Assembly: GCA_948566455.1 (NCBI GenBank)
Contig: CAOYQO010000002.1
Coordinates: 62,001-126,000, forward strand
From: an uncultured Phocaeicola sp.
Lineage (GTDB): Bacteria; Bacteroidota; Bacteroidia; Bacteroidales; Bacteroidaceae
Length of the DNA stretch: 64,000 bases
Direction of reading: 5' to 3'
Part shown: positions 44,964-52,595 of the stretch, piece by piece
How the letters are laid out: every line of letters starts with the position of its first letter
Numbering within the stretch: the first letter of the stretch is position 1
Program-made: the position numbers and the translations under genes
Notes under the pieces: model-generated
The model's database searches: none
What the model was told of the DNA's origin: nothing
What the model saw: only the letters and a program-made list of their open reading frames with translations

Positions 44964-44996
44964 CGGCTTGAGCAAGACATTTCCTCTTTCAAGCCG
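44964..44996 (-). promoter_or_regulatory. hairpin in the upxY leader
   Basis: CGGCTTGA/TCAAGCCG arms (44964-44971, 44989-44996), about 45 nt before upxY. A candidate pause or antitermination element. Confidence 0.5.
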
Positions 44997-45066
44997 AAAT
45001 AGATAAATCAAGTCGTTATCTACTTTTAATATATTGAAGACGAATGGATTAATAAAGAAAAACGTC

Positions 45067-45084
45067 TTTTAATCGTTCGTTTAA
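45067..45084. repeat. left inverted repeat of the invertible promoter
   Basis: TTTTAATCGTTCGTTTAA, the exact reverse complement of 45271-45288. Contains the CGTTCG core. Confidence 0.88.
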
Positions 45085-45232
45085 AAGATGGCATTTTAAC
45101 CTGTATCTTCCCTAAGATTCTTTCGATAAAAAAACAAGTTTAAAATCACAATTTTATTTCAGGGATAACTCACTATGGATTAGTAACATATGACATTTAT
45201 TAAAGAGAAAATCGATTTTATCTATCAGAATA

Positions 45233-45264
45233 TTTTGTTGTTTCATTTCAAGGCATTATCTTTG
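45233..45264 (+). promoter_or_regulatory. capsule promoter, now facing away from upxY
   Basis: TTTTG at 45233-45237, 19 bp, TATCTTTG at 45257-45264: a full Bacteroides promoter reading rightward. It sits just inside the right inverted repeat, with its start near 45271. No leftward -7 element is visible between the repeats. Inversion would place it next to the left repeat reading toward upxY with about 165 nt of leader. Confidence 0.85.
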
Positions 45265-45270
45265 TGCATA

Positions 45271-45288
45271 TTAAACGAACGATTAAAA
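45271..45288. repeat. right inverted repeat of the invertible promoter
   Basis: TTAAACGAACGATTAAAA, pairing perfectly with 45067-45084 across a 186-bp spacer. Confidence 0.88.
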
Positions 45289-45675
45289 AACACCCCACAT
45301 CCATTACAATTTTTCTTGAAACATCAGCTTTCATTCCGTTTCATGTATCTATTTCAACTATCGCAACCTCATCCCGACAGTTTCCTAACATCATATTTCT
45401 CTTTTATAATAATGTACGCACGTATACATACGCACAGGCGCGTATTTCCCTACTTTTTCTTTAGACCTTGTTACACACACTTTATATGAATAGGTAGGTA
45501 GGGCTACCACCTATTACATCGTTTTGTGCATCACACACAGAACAGAAAAGTTTCATTTTTCTATACCATTATGACAGATTTCACGAGAATAACCGTTAAT
45601 TTTGCTTTCGAATGCAAATTTAAAATAAATTACTAACATCTAAAATTGTAGTTTTATGACTAAAAAAACACAATC
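45289..45675. other. intergenic stretch right of the invertible segment
   Basis: AT-rich, no credible gene; short frames here lack family features. A TAATTTTG word at 45597-45604 could be a -7 element for the gene at 45676. No hairpin with a T-run was seen between the rightward promoter at 45233 and that gene. Confidence 0.5.
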
Positions 45676-46035
45676 TTGAGCATTGAGCTCATAACTAAAG
45701 ATGCCTGTGGCATTGAGATCGAGAGAAAAGGAAACAGGATCGACATCCTGTTGGTTGAAAATGAACCGGTTGACCAGCAGGTCATAGTCAGGGCGGAAGA
45801 AAGAATAGAGTTCCTCACTCCCTGGATAAACATGCTTATCCATCATAAAAAAGAGGCGGGACTCAAAGGGACAAAGCATCTGGCAAGGAAGCTGTACCGC
45901 ATGGCAAGGTTCGAGAAAGGAAAGCATGAGGAAGGATTTCTGACGTTGGAAAGCATTAATACCGAAATCATTAGCTTAAGGAAAGAAATCAGGGAAGAGA
46001 AAGCGGGAATGGAAAAGAAGAAGGAAAAGATGTAG
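45676..46035 (+). CDS. hypothetical protein, charged, helical C-terminus
   Basis: 119 residues starting at a TTG (no in-frame ATG nearby; an ATG at 45656 is out of frame and stops after seven codons). The first half (IELITKDACGIEIERKGNRIDILLVENEPV) looks like beta-strands. The second half is basic and helical (KGTKHLARKLYRMARFEKGKHEEG), ending in a coiled coil (INTEIISLRKEIREEKAGMEKKKEK). I do not recognise a family. It precedes the primase gene, with a strong terminator between. Confidence 0.6.
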   Translation: MSIELITKDACGIEIERKGNRIDILLVENEPVDQQVIVRAEERIEFLTPWINMLIHHKKEAGLKGTKHLARKLYRMARFEKGKHEEGFLTLESINTEIISLRKEIREEKAGMEKKKEKM

Positions 46036-46051
46036 GAATTCAAAATTGTGC

Positions 46052-46084
46052 AAAAACGCCTTTTCGGTTGAAAAAGGCGTTTTT
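46052..46084 (+). terminator. intrinsic terminator before the primase gene
   Basis: Perfect 13-bp arms 46052-46064 and 46072-46084 (AAAAACGCCTTTT and its complement), ending in T5. Confidence 0.88.
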
Positions 46085-46150
46085 GTCATTCCGGATATTA
46101 TACCCTACTTCGCACCGCCAACAAGGCAGACTAAAACAACTAACAAAGAA

Positions 46151-48316
46151 ATGGAAAATATTCCGGTTACCGCATACAGCGGATTCAGCAACGTTCGGGG
46201 AGAGATAACCCTGAGAAAAGTAATTGAAAACATCACAAAGGGAGTACACGCAAAACTTGTATTCAAAATAAGACTGCTCGTCAGCCAGGGAAAGACAGAA
46301 GAGGCAAACAATGTGAAGAAGCAATTGCCATTCTACACCGTCACGGCAGGATACAGCGAAAAAAGACAAGCTTACAGCATCACAAGGTACACGCATGTCA
46401 TCCTGTTGGACATTGACGACCAGCCCGAAGAGAAGTTGGAAGACTTGAGGGAGAAAATCAACAAGGATCCTAACACGCTGGGCAGTTTCCTCACTCCAAA
46501 GGCACATGGATTCAAGATATTCGTGTTCCTGCAGACGGAAGATGCCACCACTCTCAGGGAGACATTCTCTAACGGAGAAAAGGACTTTGCTGCGTTGGAG
46601 AAATATCACAGAATGATGTATGATACCTGCAAAGAATACTATGAAAAGCTGCTGGACGTGGAGGTGGACGGAAGCGGAAAGGATATATCAAGAGGATTCT
46701 TCACTTCTTTCGATGAAAAGGCATATCTGAATGAAGAACTTATGAAAGAGGTCGATGAGATACTGACCGGTATTGTGCCGCCTGAAAAACCGCAGACGGG
46801 GAGAAAGAAGAGTGGGAAGGCGATGAGTGAGAGTGATAAGGTGGTAAGTGATAGGGTGATAAGTGATAAGGCGGAAGCTGAGCCGTGGGAAAGGATGGAA
46901 TTCAACAAGGCGGTACTCGCAGTAAAGAGGATTGCTAAATTCGAACCGGGAAGCAGGGACAGCTTCATATTCGCTCTGGGAAACAAATGTTATGCAAAAG
47001 CATTGGAAGAGGGCGTGGCAATTCGTTTGGCTCAGGAAAATTTCGGCGGTGAAGGGTTCGATGTGGCTGTGCCCATACACAATGCATACATCTATACCGA
47101 CAAGACGGAGGAAGCAGCCATCCATCATAAGGAAGAGAAGCCGGACATTATCAACCAAGTACTCGACTTCCTGAAGGCACATTATGATATCCGAAGGAAT
47201 GTAATACTGGACAGGCTGGAATACCTAAACTTCGATGAGAAAGAAGAGAGATGGAAAGGCAGGTTCCGACCTATGAGGGCAAGAAGCTACAACTCCATAT
47301 TCCTGGCCTTGCAACTGGCAGGCATCAAGTGTTTCAGGAATTATCTGCAGGCGGTCATTGACTCCACCTATGCCAGGGATTTCAACCCGTTCACAGACTA
47401 CGTAGAAAAACTGGAACCCTGGGATGGGGAGACAGATTATATCGGCCGGCTGGCGGATACGGTACAGGCGGAAGATCAGGAGTTCTGGAAAGAAAGTTTC
47501 CGCAGGTGGTTCGTGGGAATGCTGGCATGTGCACTGCAGGACGAGCAGGTCAACCATCTTGTGATCATCCTGTACTCCGAACAAGGAAAAGGAAAAAGTA
47601 CCTGGATACGCAGGCTCTTACCTCCCCAGTGGAGGGAGTATTACCGGAACGGAATGGTGAACCCGGACAACAAGGACCACCAGCTGCTGCTCAGCACGCA
47701 CCTCATCATCAATATGGAAGAATTTGAAGGGGCCAGGATAGGTGATCTGGCCGGATTGAAACGGGTCATCACACAGGAAAGCGTGACGGAGCGGAAAGCA
47801 TACGACATGCAGGCATACAATTTCATACGGCATGCATCCTTCATTGCCAGTACGAACAATCGCCAATGCCTGCAGGACATAGGCGGAAACCGGCGTTTCC
47901 TCCCCTCCTCCATCATTACACTGGATTATCGCACACCGGTCAATTATGAGGGGATATATGCGCAGGCCTACGCGTTGATAAAGGAAGGATACCGGTACTG
48001 GTATGAAGGAGAGGAAATAAACGAGCTGAACAGGCACAATGAGCTGCACCGCATGAAAGATCCCGTGGAGGAAAACCTGCTCGTATACTTCCGCAAGCCA
48101 CAACCGCAGGATTACTGCATAAAATGGATGCCGGCGGCAGCCATACTCAGCAAGATCGCCATTTACGGAAAGATACAGGTGAACAGGCAGACCATACAGA
48201 CATTGGTAATGTCACTGGAAAAATACGGTTTCCGGACAAGAAGGAATGAACAGGGAAGCACGGAATATGAAGTGGTGGACATCCAAAACGATGAAGTGGA
48301 CAAGGGATTCAAATAG
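46151..48316 (+). CDS. VirE-type primase/helicase with BT4734-like N-terminus
   Basis: 721 residues from the ATG at 46151; the frame is open further up but that part overlaps the terminator. N-terminal 200 residues match the BT4734/VirE N-domain (VILLDIDD, FLTPKAHGFKIFV). A flexible linker at about 220-245 (SESDKVVSDRVISDK) is encoded by gtgata microrepeats. The C-terminal P-loop part is VirE: Walker A YSEQGKGKST at about 475, acidic Walker B LIINMEEFEG at about 520, sensor ASTNNRQCL, and GGNRRFLP. Such proteins resemble plasmid and phage replicative primase-helicases. Here it heads a conserved Bacteroides accessory cluster with no replication origin in view. Confidence 0.88.
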   Translation: MENIPVTAYSGFSNVRGEITLRKVIENITKGVHAKLVFKIRLLVSQGKTEEANNVKKQLPFYTVTAGYSEKRQAYSITRYTHVILLDIDDQPEEKLEDLREKINKDPNTLGSFLTPKAHGFKIFVFLQTEDATTLRETFSNGEKDFAALEKYHRMMYDTCKEYYEKLLDVEVDGSGKDISRGFFTSFDEKAYLNEELMKEVDEILTGIVPPEKPQTGRKKSGKAMSESDKVVSDRVISDKAEAEPWERMEFNKAVLAVKRIAKFEPGSRDSFIFALGNKCYAKALEEGVAIRLAQENFGGEGFDVAVPIHNAYIYTDKTEEAAIHHKEEKPDIINQVLDFLKAHYDIRRNVILDRLEYLNFDEKEERWKGRFRPMRARSYNSIFLALQLAGIKCFRNYLQAVIDSTYARDFNPFTDYVEKLEPWDGETDYIGRLADTVQAEDQEFWKESFRRWFVGMLACALQDEQVNHLVIILYSEQGKGKSTWIRRLLPPQWREYYRNGMVNPDNKDHQLLLSTHLIINMEEFEGARIGDLAGLKRVITQESVTERKAYDMQAYNFIRHASFIASTNNRQCLQDIGGNRRFLPSSIITLDYRTPVNYEGIYAQAYALIKEGYRYWYEGEEINELNRHNELHRMKDPVEENLLVYFRKPQPQDYCIKWMPAAAILSKIAIYGKIQVNRQTIQTLVMSLEKYGFRTRRNEQGSTEYEVVDIQNDEVDKGFK

Positions 48317-48338
48317 GTGGAACCGGGTATTGTCAGAC

Positions 48339-48450
48339 ATAAGTGCATCACCCGATGCAGATAAGTGAGAAGGCCATCGCAAATATAAGCGTCGCCCGAT
48401 ACAGATAAGTGCGCAAGCCAACGCAGATATAAGCGTTCGGCTTGCGCATT
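48339..48450. repeat. phased 22-bp repeat array
   Basis: Five words ATAAGTG or ATATAAGCG begin at 48339, 48361, 48383, 48405 and 48427, exactly 22 bp apart, with variable GC-rich fillers often ending in GCAG. The same phasing occurs in the palindrome at 8169-8261. Too short and too degenerate for CRISPR. Confidence 0.75.
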
Positions 48451-48625
48451 ATAGGATTATTCCCCCTGAGATAAAGCTCGCTTACCCCCACTCGATATCG
48501 TCAAAAAAAGCTTGAAATCGTAAAATAAAGAATGCCATTTCAGAATTAACATTCTAAATACCAACGTTATACGATTTTTCTTTAAAATTTATTGATTTTA
48601 GAATCTATATATGATCGTTTCCCGT

Positions 48626-48686
48626 TATTTTTGTCTTAGTCCATTTCAGCCTATATAAAAATTACATTTTCCACATCAAAATGTAA
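48626..48686 (+). promoter_or_regulatory. -7 element and leader hairpin of the phospholipase B-like gene
   Basis: TATTTTTG at 48626-48633; then a perfect 9-bp hairpin TTACATTTT/AAAATGTAA (48662-48670, 48678-48686) in the leader, which runs about 120 nt to the ATG. The rest of 48451-48761 holds nothing recognisable. Confidence 0.45.
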
Positions 48687-48761
48687 CATGAACTGGAAAT
48701 ATTTAACTCGACTGAAATCAAGGAAGGGAACAATATTTAAATCCACTAAAATTAGAATGAT

Positions 48762-50393
48762 ATGACACAACAAGAAGACAGAAAATTCAACAGGATTCAG
48801 AAGGGGAAATCCTGCGTAGGGTATGCAGAGTTTAAGGACAATTGCTGGAATTTTTCTATAATTTCCACGCACGAGCATTCGGATGTCCTTACCAACGAGT
48901 ATCTTGCCGGGTTCATACAGGGAGAACTACAGGGCGAGGATATGATACGCGCATCACGCAACAATACTTGGAAGAACTCCTACTTGTGTGACACAAGCCA
49001 TACATTTCCCCATACGTGCCCTCCGGAACCGAAAGACTTGAAGAAAGCGGAAAATTCGCTGAAAAGCAACTACCTTTTTACTACAAAATGGATAAGAGAC
49101 AATCGGGAAGAACCGGCTATTGGCAAGTATGTGAAAGCGATAGAAAGGCTATTTTATCGAATGTGGGGTATATACGATGCCTTGTCTTGCGGGTATATAC
49201 GCTCCATTGACGAAGTGAAGAATGACCTTTTCAATTGGGATACATTCAGTTTAGGCTACGGGGAAGATAAAATATCTTTCGGAGACATCTACTTTATCAA
49301 TACTCAGATGGACTTGATGGATGCCGTGGCCAACTCACTGGAAAGCACATACGGTTTGCACAAGCCCGACCATTGTTCCGCTTTCGTCAAACGGACAGAT
49401 GACGGAGACATCGTATGGACGCACAACAGTTGGTGCGGCTACCTGTCGAATTCACACACGATTTCCTACACAATCCGCAATAATGAGGGAGGGATCGACT
49501 TTGTGTCACAGAATTCGTATTGTTTCGGGCAAGTAGGCAGCAACATGGATTTTGGATTCAACAAACATGGCATTTGCTTCAATGAAACTACTCACCGTTA
49601 TTCATACAATCCCATGTCGCAGTCGCAAAAAGAAGAGGCAGTATGGCTGTGTTGGCGTTCTGCTGCTGCCGAAATGTTCGCGACAGACATTGATGATTTC
49701 TTCAACTACATAAAAACCAGCAATTCGGGTACCTATCTGAACGGTTATATGGTTATTGATGCCAATACGAAAGAAATGTCATTGATAGAAATGAGTTATA
49801 AACGCTTTGCAACGTTAAGGTGCGGAAAGGATAGTTGCTTAACCGGGAAATATGAACCTGAAAATGAATTCGATCCGGATTTGGATTATGATAAGCACCT
49901 GATGACTAATGAATATATCTTGGGAGTAAACTATCCGGTATTCAAAAAAGTGGCGTATGACTTAGGCTCCACAGACAACAGACCACTCAGGCGAGTGCAG
50001 TTCTTTGACATGATTGGGAATGTGAACAATGAGGAAGACGCAAAAGCATTGATTACCCACATAGCAGATGACGAGCCACTGTCCATCTATGGACGTTGGG
50101 ACTTGGGATTTGGAACAACGGAATACCCCAGAACCATTCCTGACGGAGCAGTCGACTCTAAGGCGTTTTCTGCAAACAAGGTTCTTGAATTACTTTCAGG
50201 TCTAAAGTACGAACCGTCCGATGAAGGCACGAAAACTTCATTTTGGATGCTGTACGGGGTAGCCTGGTTCAAGGGCAAGCCTTTCGTATGGTCACAGTCA
50301 CCATGGAAAGAATACAAAGATGATCCGGCGAAAGACTTCGTACCGGATGAACTGACCGGGAAGTGGCATCAAACCAAATTGTTCCTCAAATAA
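48762..50393 (+). CDS. phospholipase B-like (PLBD/lama-type) Ntn hydrolase
   Basis: 543 residues. The core HCSAFVKRTDDGDIVWTHNSW starts at His204 and Cys205. In the phospholipase B-like family an internal Cys followed by S/T-A and a later HxTW-like segment (here THNSWCGYLS) marks the autocleaved N-terminal nucleophile. Other family marks: EYILGVNYPVFKKV, RRVQFFDMIGNVN, GRWDLGFGTTEYPRTIPDGAVDSK. Eukaryotic members are lysosomal amidases or acyl hydrolases; here there is no signal peptide, so the protein is predicted to be cytoplasmic unless exported otherwise. Substrate unknown; N-acyl amides or lipids are plausible. It lies inside the primase/DUF4248/HU cluster. Confidence 0.78.
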   Translation: MTQQEDRKFNRIQKGKSCVGYAEFKDNCWNFSIISTHEHSDVLTNEYLAGFIQGELQGEDMIRASRNNTWKNSYLCDTSHTFPHTCPPEPKDLKKAENSLKSNYLFTTKWIRDNREEPAIGKYVKAIERLFYRMWGIYDALSCGYIRSIDEVKNDLFNWDTFSLGYGEDKISFGDIYFINTQMDLMDAVANSLESTYGLHKPDHCSAFVKRTDDGDIVWTHNSWCGYLSNSHTISYTIRNNEGGIDFVSQNSYCFGQVGSNMDFGFNKHGICFNETTHRYSYNPMSQSQKEEAVWLCWRSAAAEMFATDIDDFFNYIKTSNSGTYLNGYMVIDANTKEMSLIEMSYKRFATLRCGKDSCLTGKYEPENEFDPDLDYDKHLMTNEYILGVNYPVFKKVAYDLGSTDNRPLRRVQFFDMIGNVNNEEDAKALITHIADDEPLSIYGRWDLGFGTTEYPRTIPDGAVDSKAFSANKVLELLSGLKYEPSDEGTKTSFWMLYGVAWFKGKPFVWSQSPWKEYKDDPAKDFVPDELTGKWHQTKLFLK

Positions 50394-50407
50394 AAGGGAA
50401 CCGATAT

Positions 50408-50455
50408 AAAGATAAGAGATACTATCAATTGTTGACAATAGTATTTCTTATCTTT
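50408..50455. terminator. bidirectional terminator
   Basis: Eighteen-bp arms with one mismatch, 50408-50425 and 50438-50455, flanked by T-runs. Serves both the phospholipase B-like gene and DUF4248. Confidence 0.88.
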
Positions 50456-50470
50456 TTATTTATCAACGAT

Positions 50471-50722
50471 CTAAGGTCTTCCCAGATACCTGAATATCAA
50501 TTCCACCTGCATGGAAGTAAATATCTGCTGGCGCTTTTTATAGCCTGTCTGAAGCAAGGCTTCGCTCAGTTGCAGGTTATATCTAAACCATTGTGCCAAG
50601 CGGTTCAGGGCAGACACGGGAGAGATATTCGGAGCATAAGCCTCGGCAAGCTCACGTTTGGAGTAAGGGCGTACGGGCCAGGCTTCTTCAGGGGCCTTTT
50701 CATTTTCATTACTTGTTTTCAT
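50471..50722 (-). CDS. DUF4248 family protein
   Basis: 83 residues from the ATG at 50722 (MKTSNENEK). PYSKRELAEAYAPNISPVSALNRLAQWFRYN is the DUF4248 core and looks like a winged-helix or excisionase-like DNA-binding helix pair. Small, cytoplasmic. Faces the HU-like gene divergently, so it may regulate it. In Bacteroides DUF4248 is typically found beside the VirE primase and HU-like genes, as here. Confidence 0.82.
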   Translation of the reverse strand: MKTSNENEKAPEEAWPVRPYSKRELAEAYAPNISPVSALNRLAQWFRYNLQLSEALLQTGYKKRQQIFTSMQVELIFRYLGRP

Positions 50723-50865
50723 AAGAGTTATTTTATTGATTATCATAGCATAAAGATAAGCATTTTATATTACATATAGCTCACCTTAGGCAAATACTTT
50801 TCACTCTTTATCATGCAGTTTCATGAAGGAATAATCTCTTTCATTATTCACCCCTCAGCACATCG

Positions 50866-50873
50866 TACCTTTG
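50866..50873 (+). promoter_or_regulatory. -7 element TACCTTTG of the HU-like gene
   Basis: Exact TAnnTTTG match. Start near 50880, leader about 86 nt; no clear -33 TTG. Confidence 0.5.
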
Positions 50874-50965
50874 TTTCGTTCACCACGGGAAGCACAGTAT
50901 TTCACTGAACTTACACGGGTGAAATTCATCCTTCATTTTTTATTTTTAATTCATAATTCACAACT

Positions 50966-51508
50966 ATGGCATTGAATTACAGTATTGCAATGATGGGCAA
51001 TCCAATGAATCAGGAAGAGGCCAAAAAAGCGTATGCGAAAGCGCAGGTTTCGCAAGAGTTATCACTAAAAACACTCGCCAAGAGAGTATCATCGCAGACC
51101 ACCGCCAGCAGGGCGGACGTGACTGCCGTTATCATCGCTACCGTCGAGAATATGATTGACGGCCTGCGGGCAGGAGAACAGGTAGACTTCGGAGACCTGG
51201 GAAAATTCCGGTTACAGATAACCAGCCGGGGGGCGGAAACGGCGGAGAAATTCACGGCTGCCAACATTACCGGAGTCAATATTCAGTTTATCCCCGGAGA
51301 AGATCTGAAAAACATCTTCGCCGGTATGGAGTTCTCACCGGTCCCTACCCGTGCTGCCACACGCGCCGTGCTCAAAGCACAGAAGGCAGGACAGACCACT
51401 GTGGATATTTCCAAAACGCCCACACCGGGAGGAGACGATGGAGGAAACACCGGTGGAGGTGGAAATTCAGGAGGCGACGGAGGTATAGAGGATGATCCGC
51501 TGGGATAG
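50966..51508 (+). CDS. HU-related DNA-binding protein with Gly-rich tail
   Basis: 180 residues. Residues 1-125 match the HU-related histone-like family of Bacteroidetes (MALNYSIAMMGNPMNQEEAKKAYAKAQVSQELSLKTLAKRV, DFGDLGKFRLQI). The C-terminal 35 residues are Gly/Asp-rich (PGGDDGGNTGGGGNSGG) and end in IEDDPLG. A nucleoid-type protein or structural DNA binder. Upstream of smalltalk and the amidase on the same strand, with alternative hairpins between. Confidence 0.88.
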   Translation: MALNYSIAMMGNPMNQEEAKKAYAKAQVSQELSLKTLAKRVSSQTTASRADVTAVIIATVENMIDGLRAGEQVDFGDLGKFRLQITSRGAETAEKFTAANITGVNIQFIPGEDLKNIFAGMEFSPVPTRAATRAVLKAQKAGQTTVDISKTPTPGGDDGGNTGGGGNSGGDGGIEDDPLG

Positions 51509-51521
51509 GATCTAAAGGCGC

Positions 51522-51568
51522 AGCCTTTAGAAATTAATAATGAAAGAATTAATAATTAAAGGCTGCGC
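51522..51568 (+). promoter_or_regulatory. mutually exclusive hairpins between HU-like gene and smalltalk
   Basis: Stem A: CTAAAGGC/GCCTTTAG (51522-51529, 51533-51540). Stem B: GCGCAGCCTTTA/TAAAGGCTGCGC (51528-51539, 51557-51568). They share bases, so only one forms at a time. Could be an attenuator or an mRNA processing signal. Confidence 0.5.
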
Positions 51569-51603
51569 TATCATTAAATCACTAATAACTAAATAACAGT
51601 TAT

Positions 51604-51708
51604 ATGGAAAAAAAATCAAATTCAACCTGGAGTATGATCATCAAAGTGGTAATTGCCGTGGCATCTGCCCTGGCAGGCATATTCGGACTAAATTCCTGCA
51701 TGAAATAG
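51604..51708 (+). CDS. smalltalk protein
   Basis: 34 residues, MEKKSNSTWSMIIKVV at the start, then IAVASALAGIFGLNSCMK. One membrane span with a basic N-terminus and a Cys near the end, the form of the Bacteroides smalltalk family. Ends 3 bp before the amidase start, a layout found in many Bacteroides genomes. Possibly a small membrane partner, holin-like or anchor, for the amidase; this is inference. Confidence 0.85.
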   Translation: MEKKSNSTWSMIIKVVIAVASALAGIFGLNSCMK

Positions 51709-51711
51709 ACT

Positions 51712-52155
51712 ATGAGAGCAGGAAGTTTTTATCAGAACTATCGGGAGGTAAAACTCCTGGTAGTTCATTGTTCAGCAACACGCTGTAACAAGAATTTCTC
51801 CGTAGAAGCTCTTCGAAGATGTCATTTGGCAAGAGGCTTTGCAAGCATCGGATATCATTTCTACATCACACGTGACGGTGAAGTACACATCTGTCGTCCG
51901 GTTCACCAGATCGGAGCACATGCTACAGGATGGAATGACAAGAGCATCGGCATCTGCTACGAAGGCGGACTGGATGAATGCGGCCGACCGGCGGATACAA
52001 GGACGTATGCCCAGAAATGTTCCCTACTCGATTTGCTGCGAAAACTGAAAACAGATTATCCGCAAGCCAGCATATTGGGACATTATCAGCTCAGTAATTC
52101 CATACACAAGGCGTGTCCGTGCTTTGATGCAAAAGGGCAATATCGGGGGCTTTAA
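51712..52155 (+). CDS. N-acetylmuramoyl-L-alanine amidase (T7 lysozyme-like)
   Basis: 147 residues, amidase_2 fold. Zinc ligands: His in LVVHCSAT, His in GAHATGWNDKSIGICYEGG and Cys in HKACPCFDA. Catalytic Tyr in GYHFYI. No signal peptide, so access to peptidoglycan would need a partner such as smalltalk or lysis. Cuts the amide between muramic acid and the peptide stem. Resembles phage lysins and fits an island of phage-like origin. Confidence 0.92.
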   Translation: MRAGSFYQNYREVKLLVVHCSATRCNKNFSVEALRRCHLARGFASIGYHFYITRDGEVHICRPVHQIGAHATGWNDKSIGICYEGGLDECGRPADTRTYAQKCSLLDLLRKLKTDYPQASILGHYQLSNSIHKACPCFDAKGQYRGL

Positions 52156-52173
52156 GCTCCTGATACTAAAGGT

Positions 52174-52595
52174 AAACCATGGAGAATTTCCTCTATGGCG
52201 GAATATATGAACTATTTCGGTCAAGGCCCCGAAGAAAAGTTTATCCTAAGTATTAAAAAGTCGAATAGCACTATTACAGACTGCCTGTTTACGTATGAGA
52301 AGGAGTATACCAAAACTGATACAACAACCACAAAGTATATATTTACAGCCCAGAGAAAAGAAAAAAAACGCTTCACTCTCTACTATCAGATGTTGATGTT
52401 CTTTGCTAATGGAGGCGGTACTTGCTATGTTCTTTCAGCAGGAAACTATAAAGACAACCAACTGCTGAACAAGAATATGATGAGCAATGCGATCAATGCT
52501 CTTGAAAAAGAGCGGGAAATAACAATGGTTGTGATCCCCGAAGCAGTGCATTCTCCGGATTGTGCAAATATTCAAACCATAGTTAATAACATCTT
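52174..52595 (+). pseudogene. fragment of a contractile-tail sheath gene
   Basis: The frame ISSMAEYMNYFGQGPEEKF followed by TLYYQMLMFFANGGGTCYVLSAG and VVIPEAVHSPDCANIQTIV matches tail sheath proteins of phages and injection systems (the FGG-type motif, FFxNGGGxCYIxSxG and viPDav). An ATG at 52195 gives a 158-residue frame, but the real family is over 350 residues. The 5' end lacks the normal start, and the 3' end runs out near 52595 and continues into the antisense of the cupin gene. It is a truncated remnant without the tube, baseplate or ATPase genes. Confidence 0.78.

Noticed and set aside
45190..45489. Small rightward gene inside and beyond the invertible segment
   Set aside because: The frame crosses the promoter and right inverted repeat, has no recognisable family features and would be broken by inversion.
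46040..46609. Leftward 189-residue frame
   Set aside because: Antisense to the primase gene and its terminator.
48339..48450. CRISPR array
   Set aside because: Repeats are 7-9 bp words with 22-bp period, fillers are too short for spacers, and there are no cas genes.
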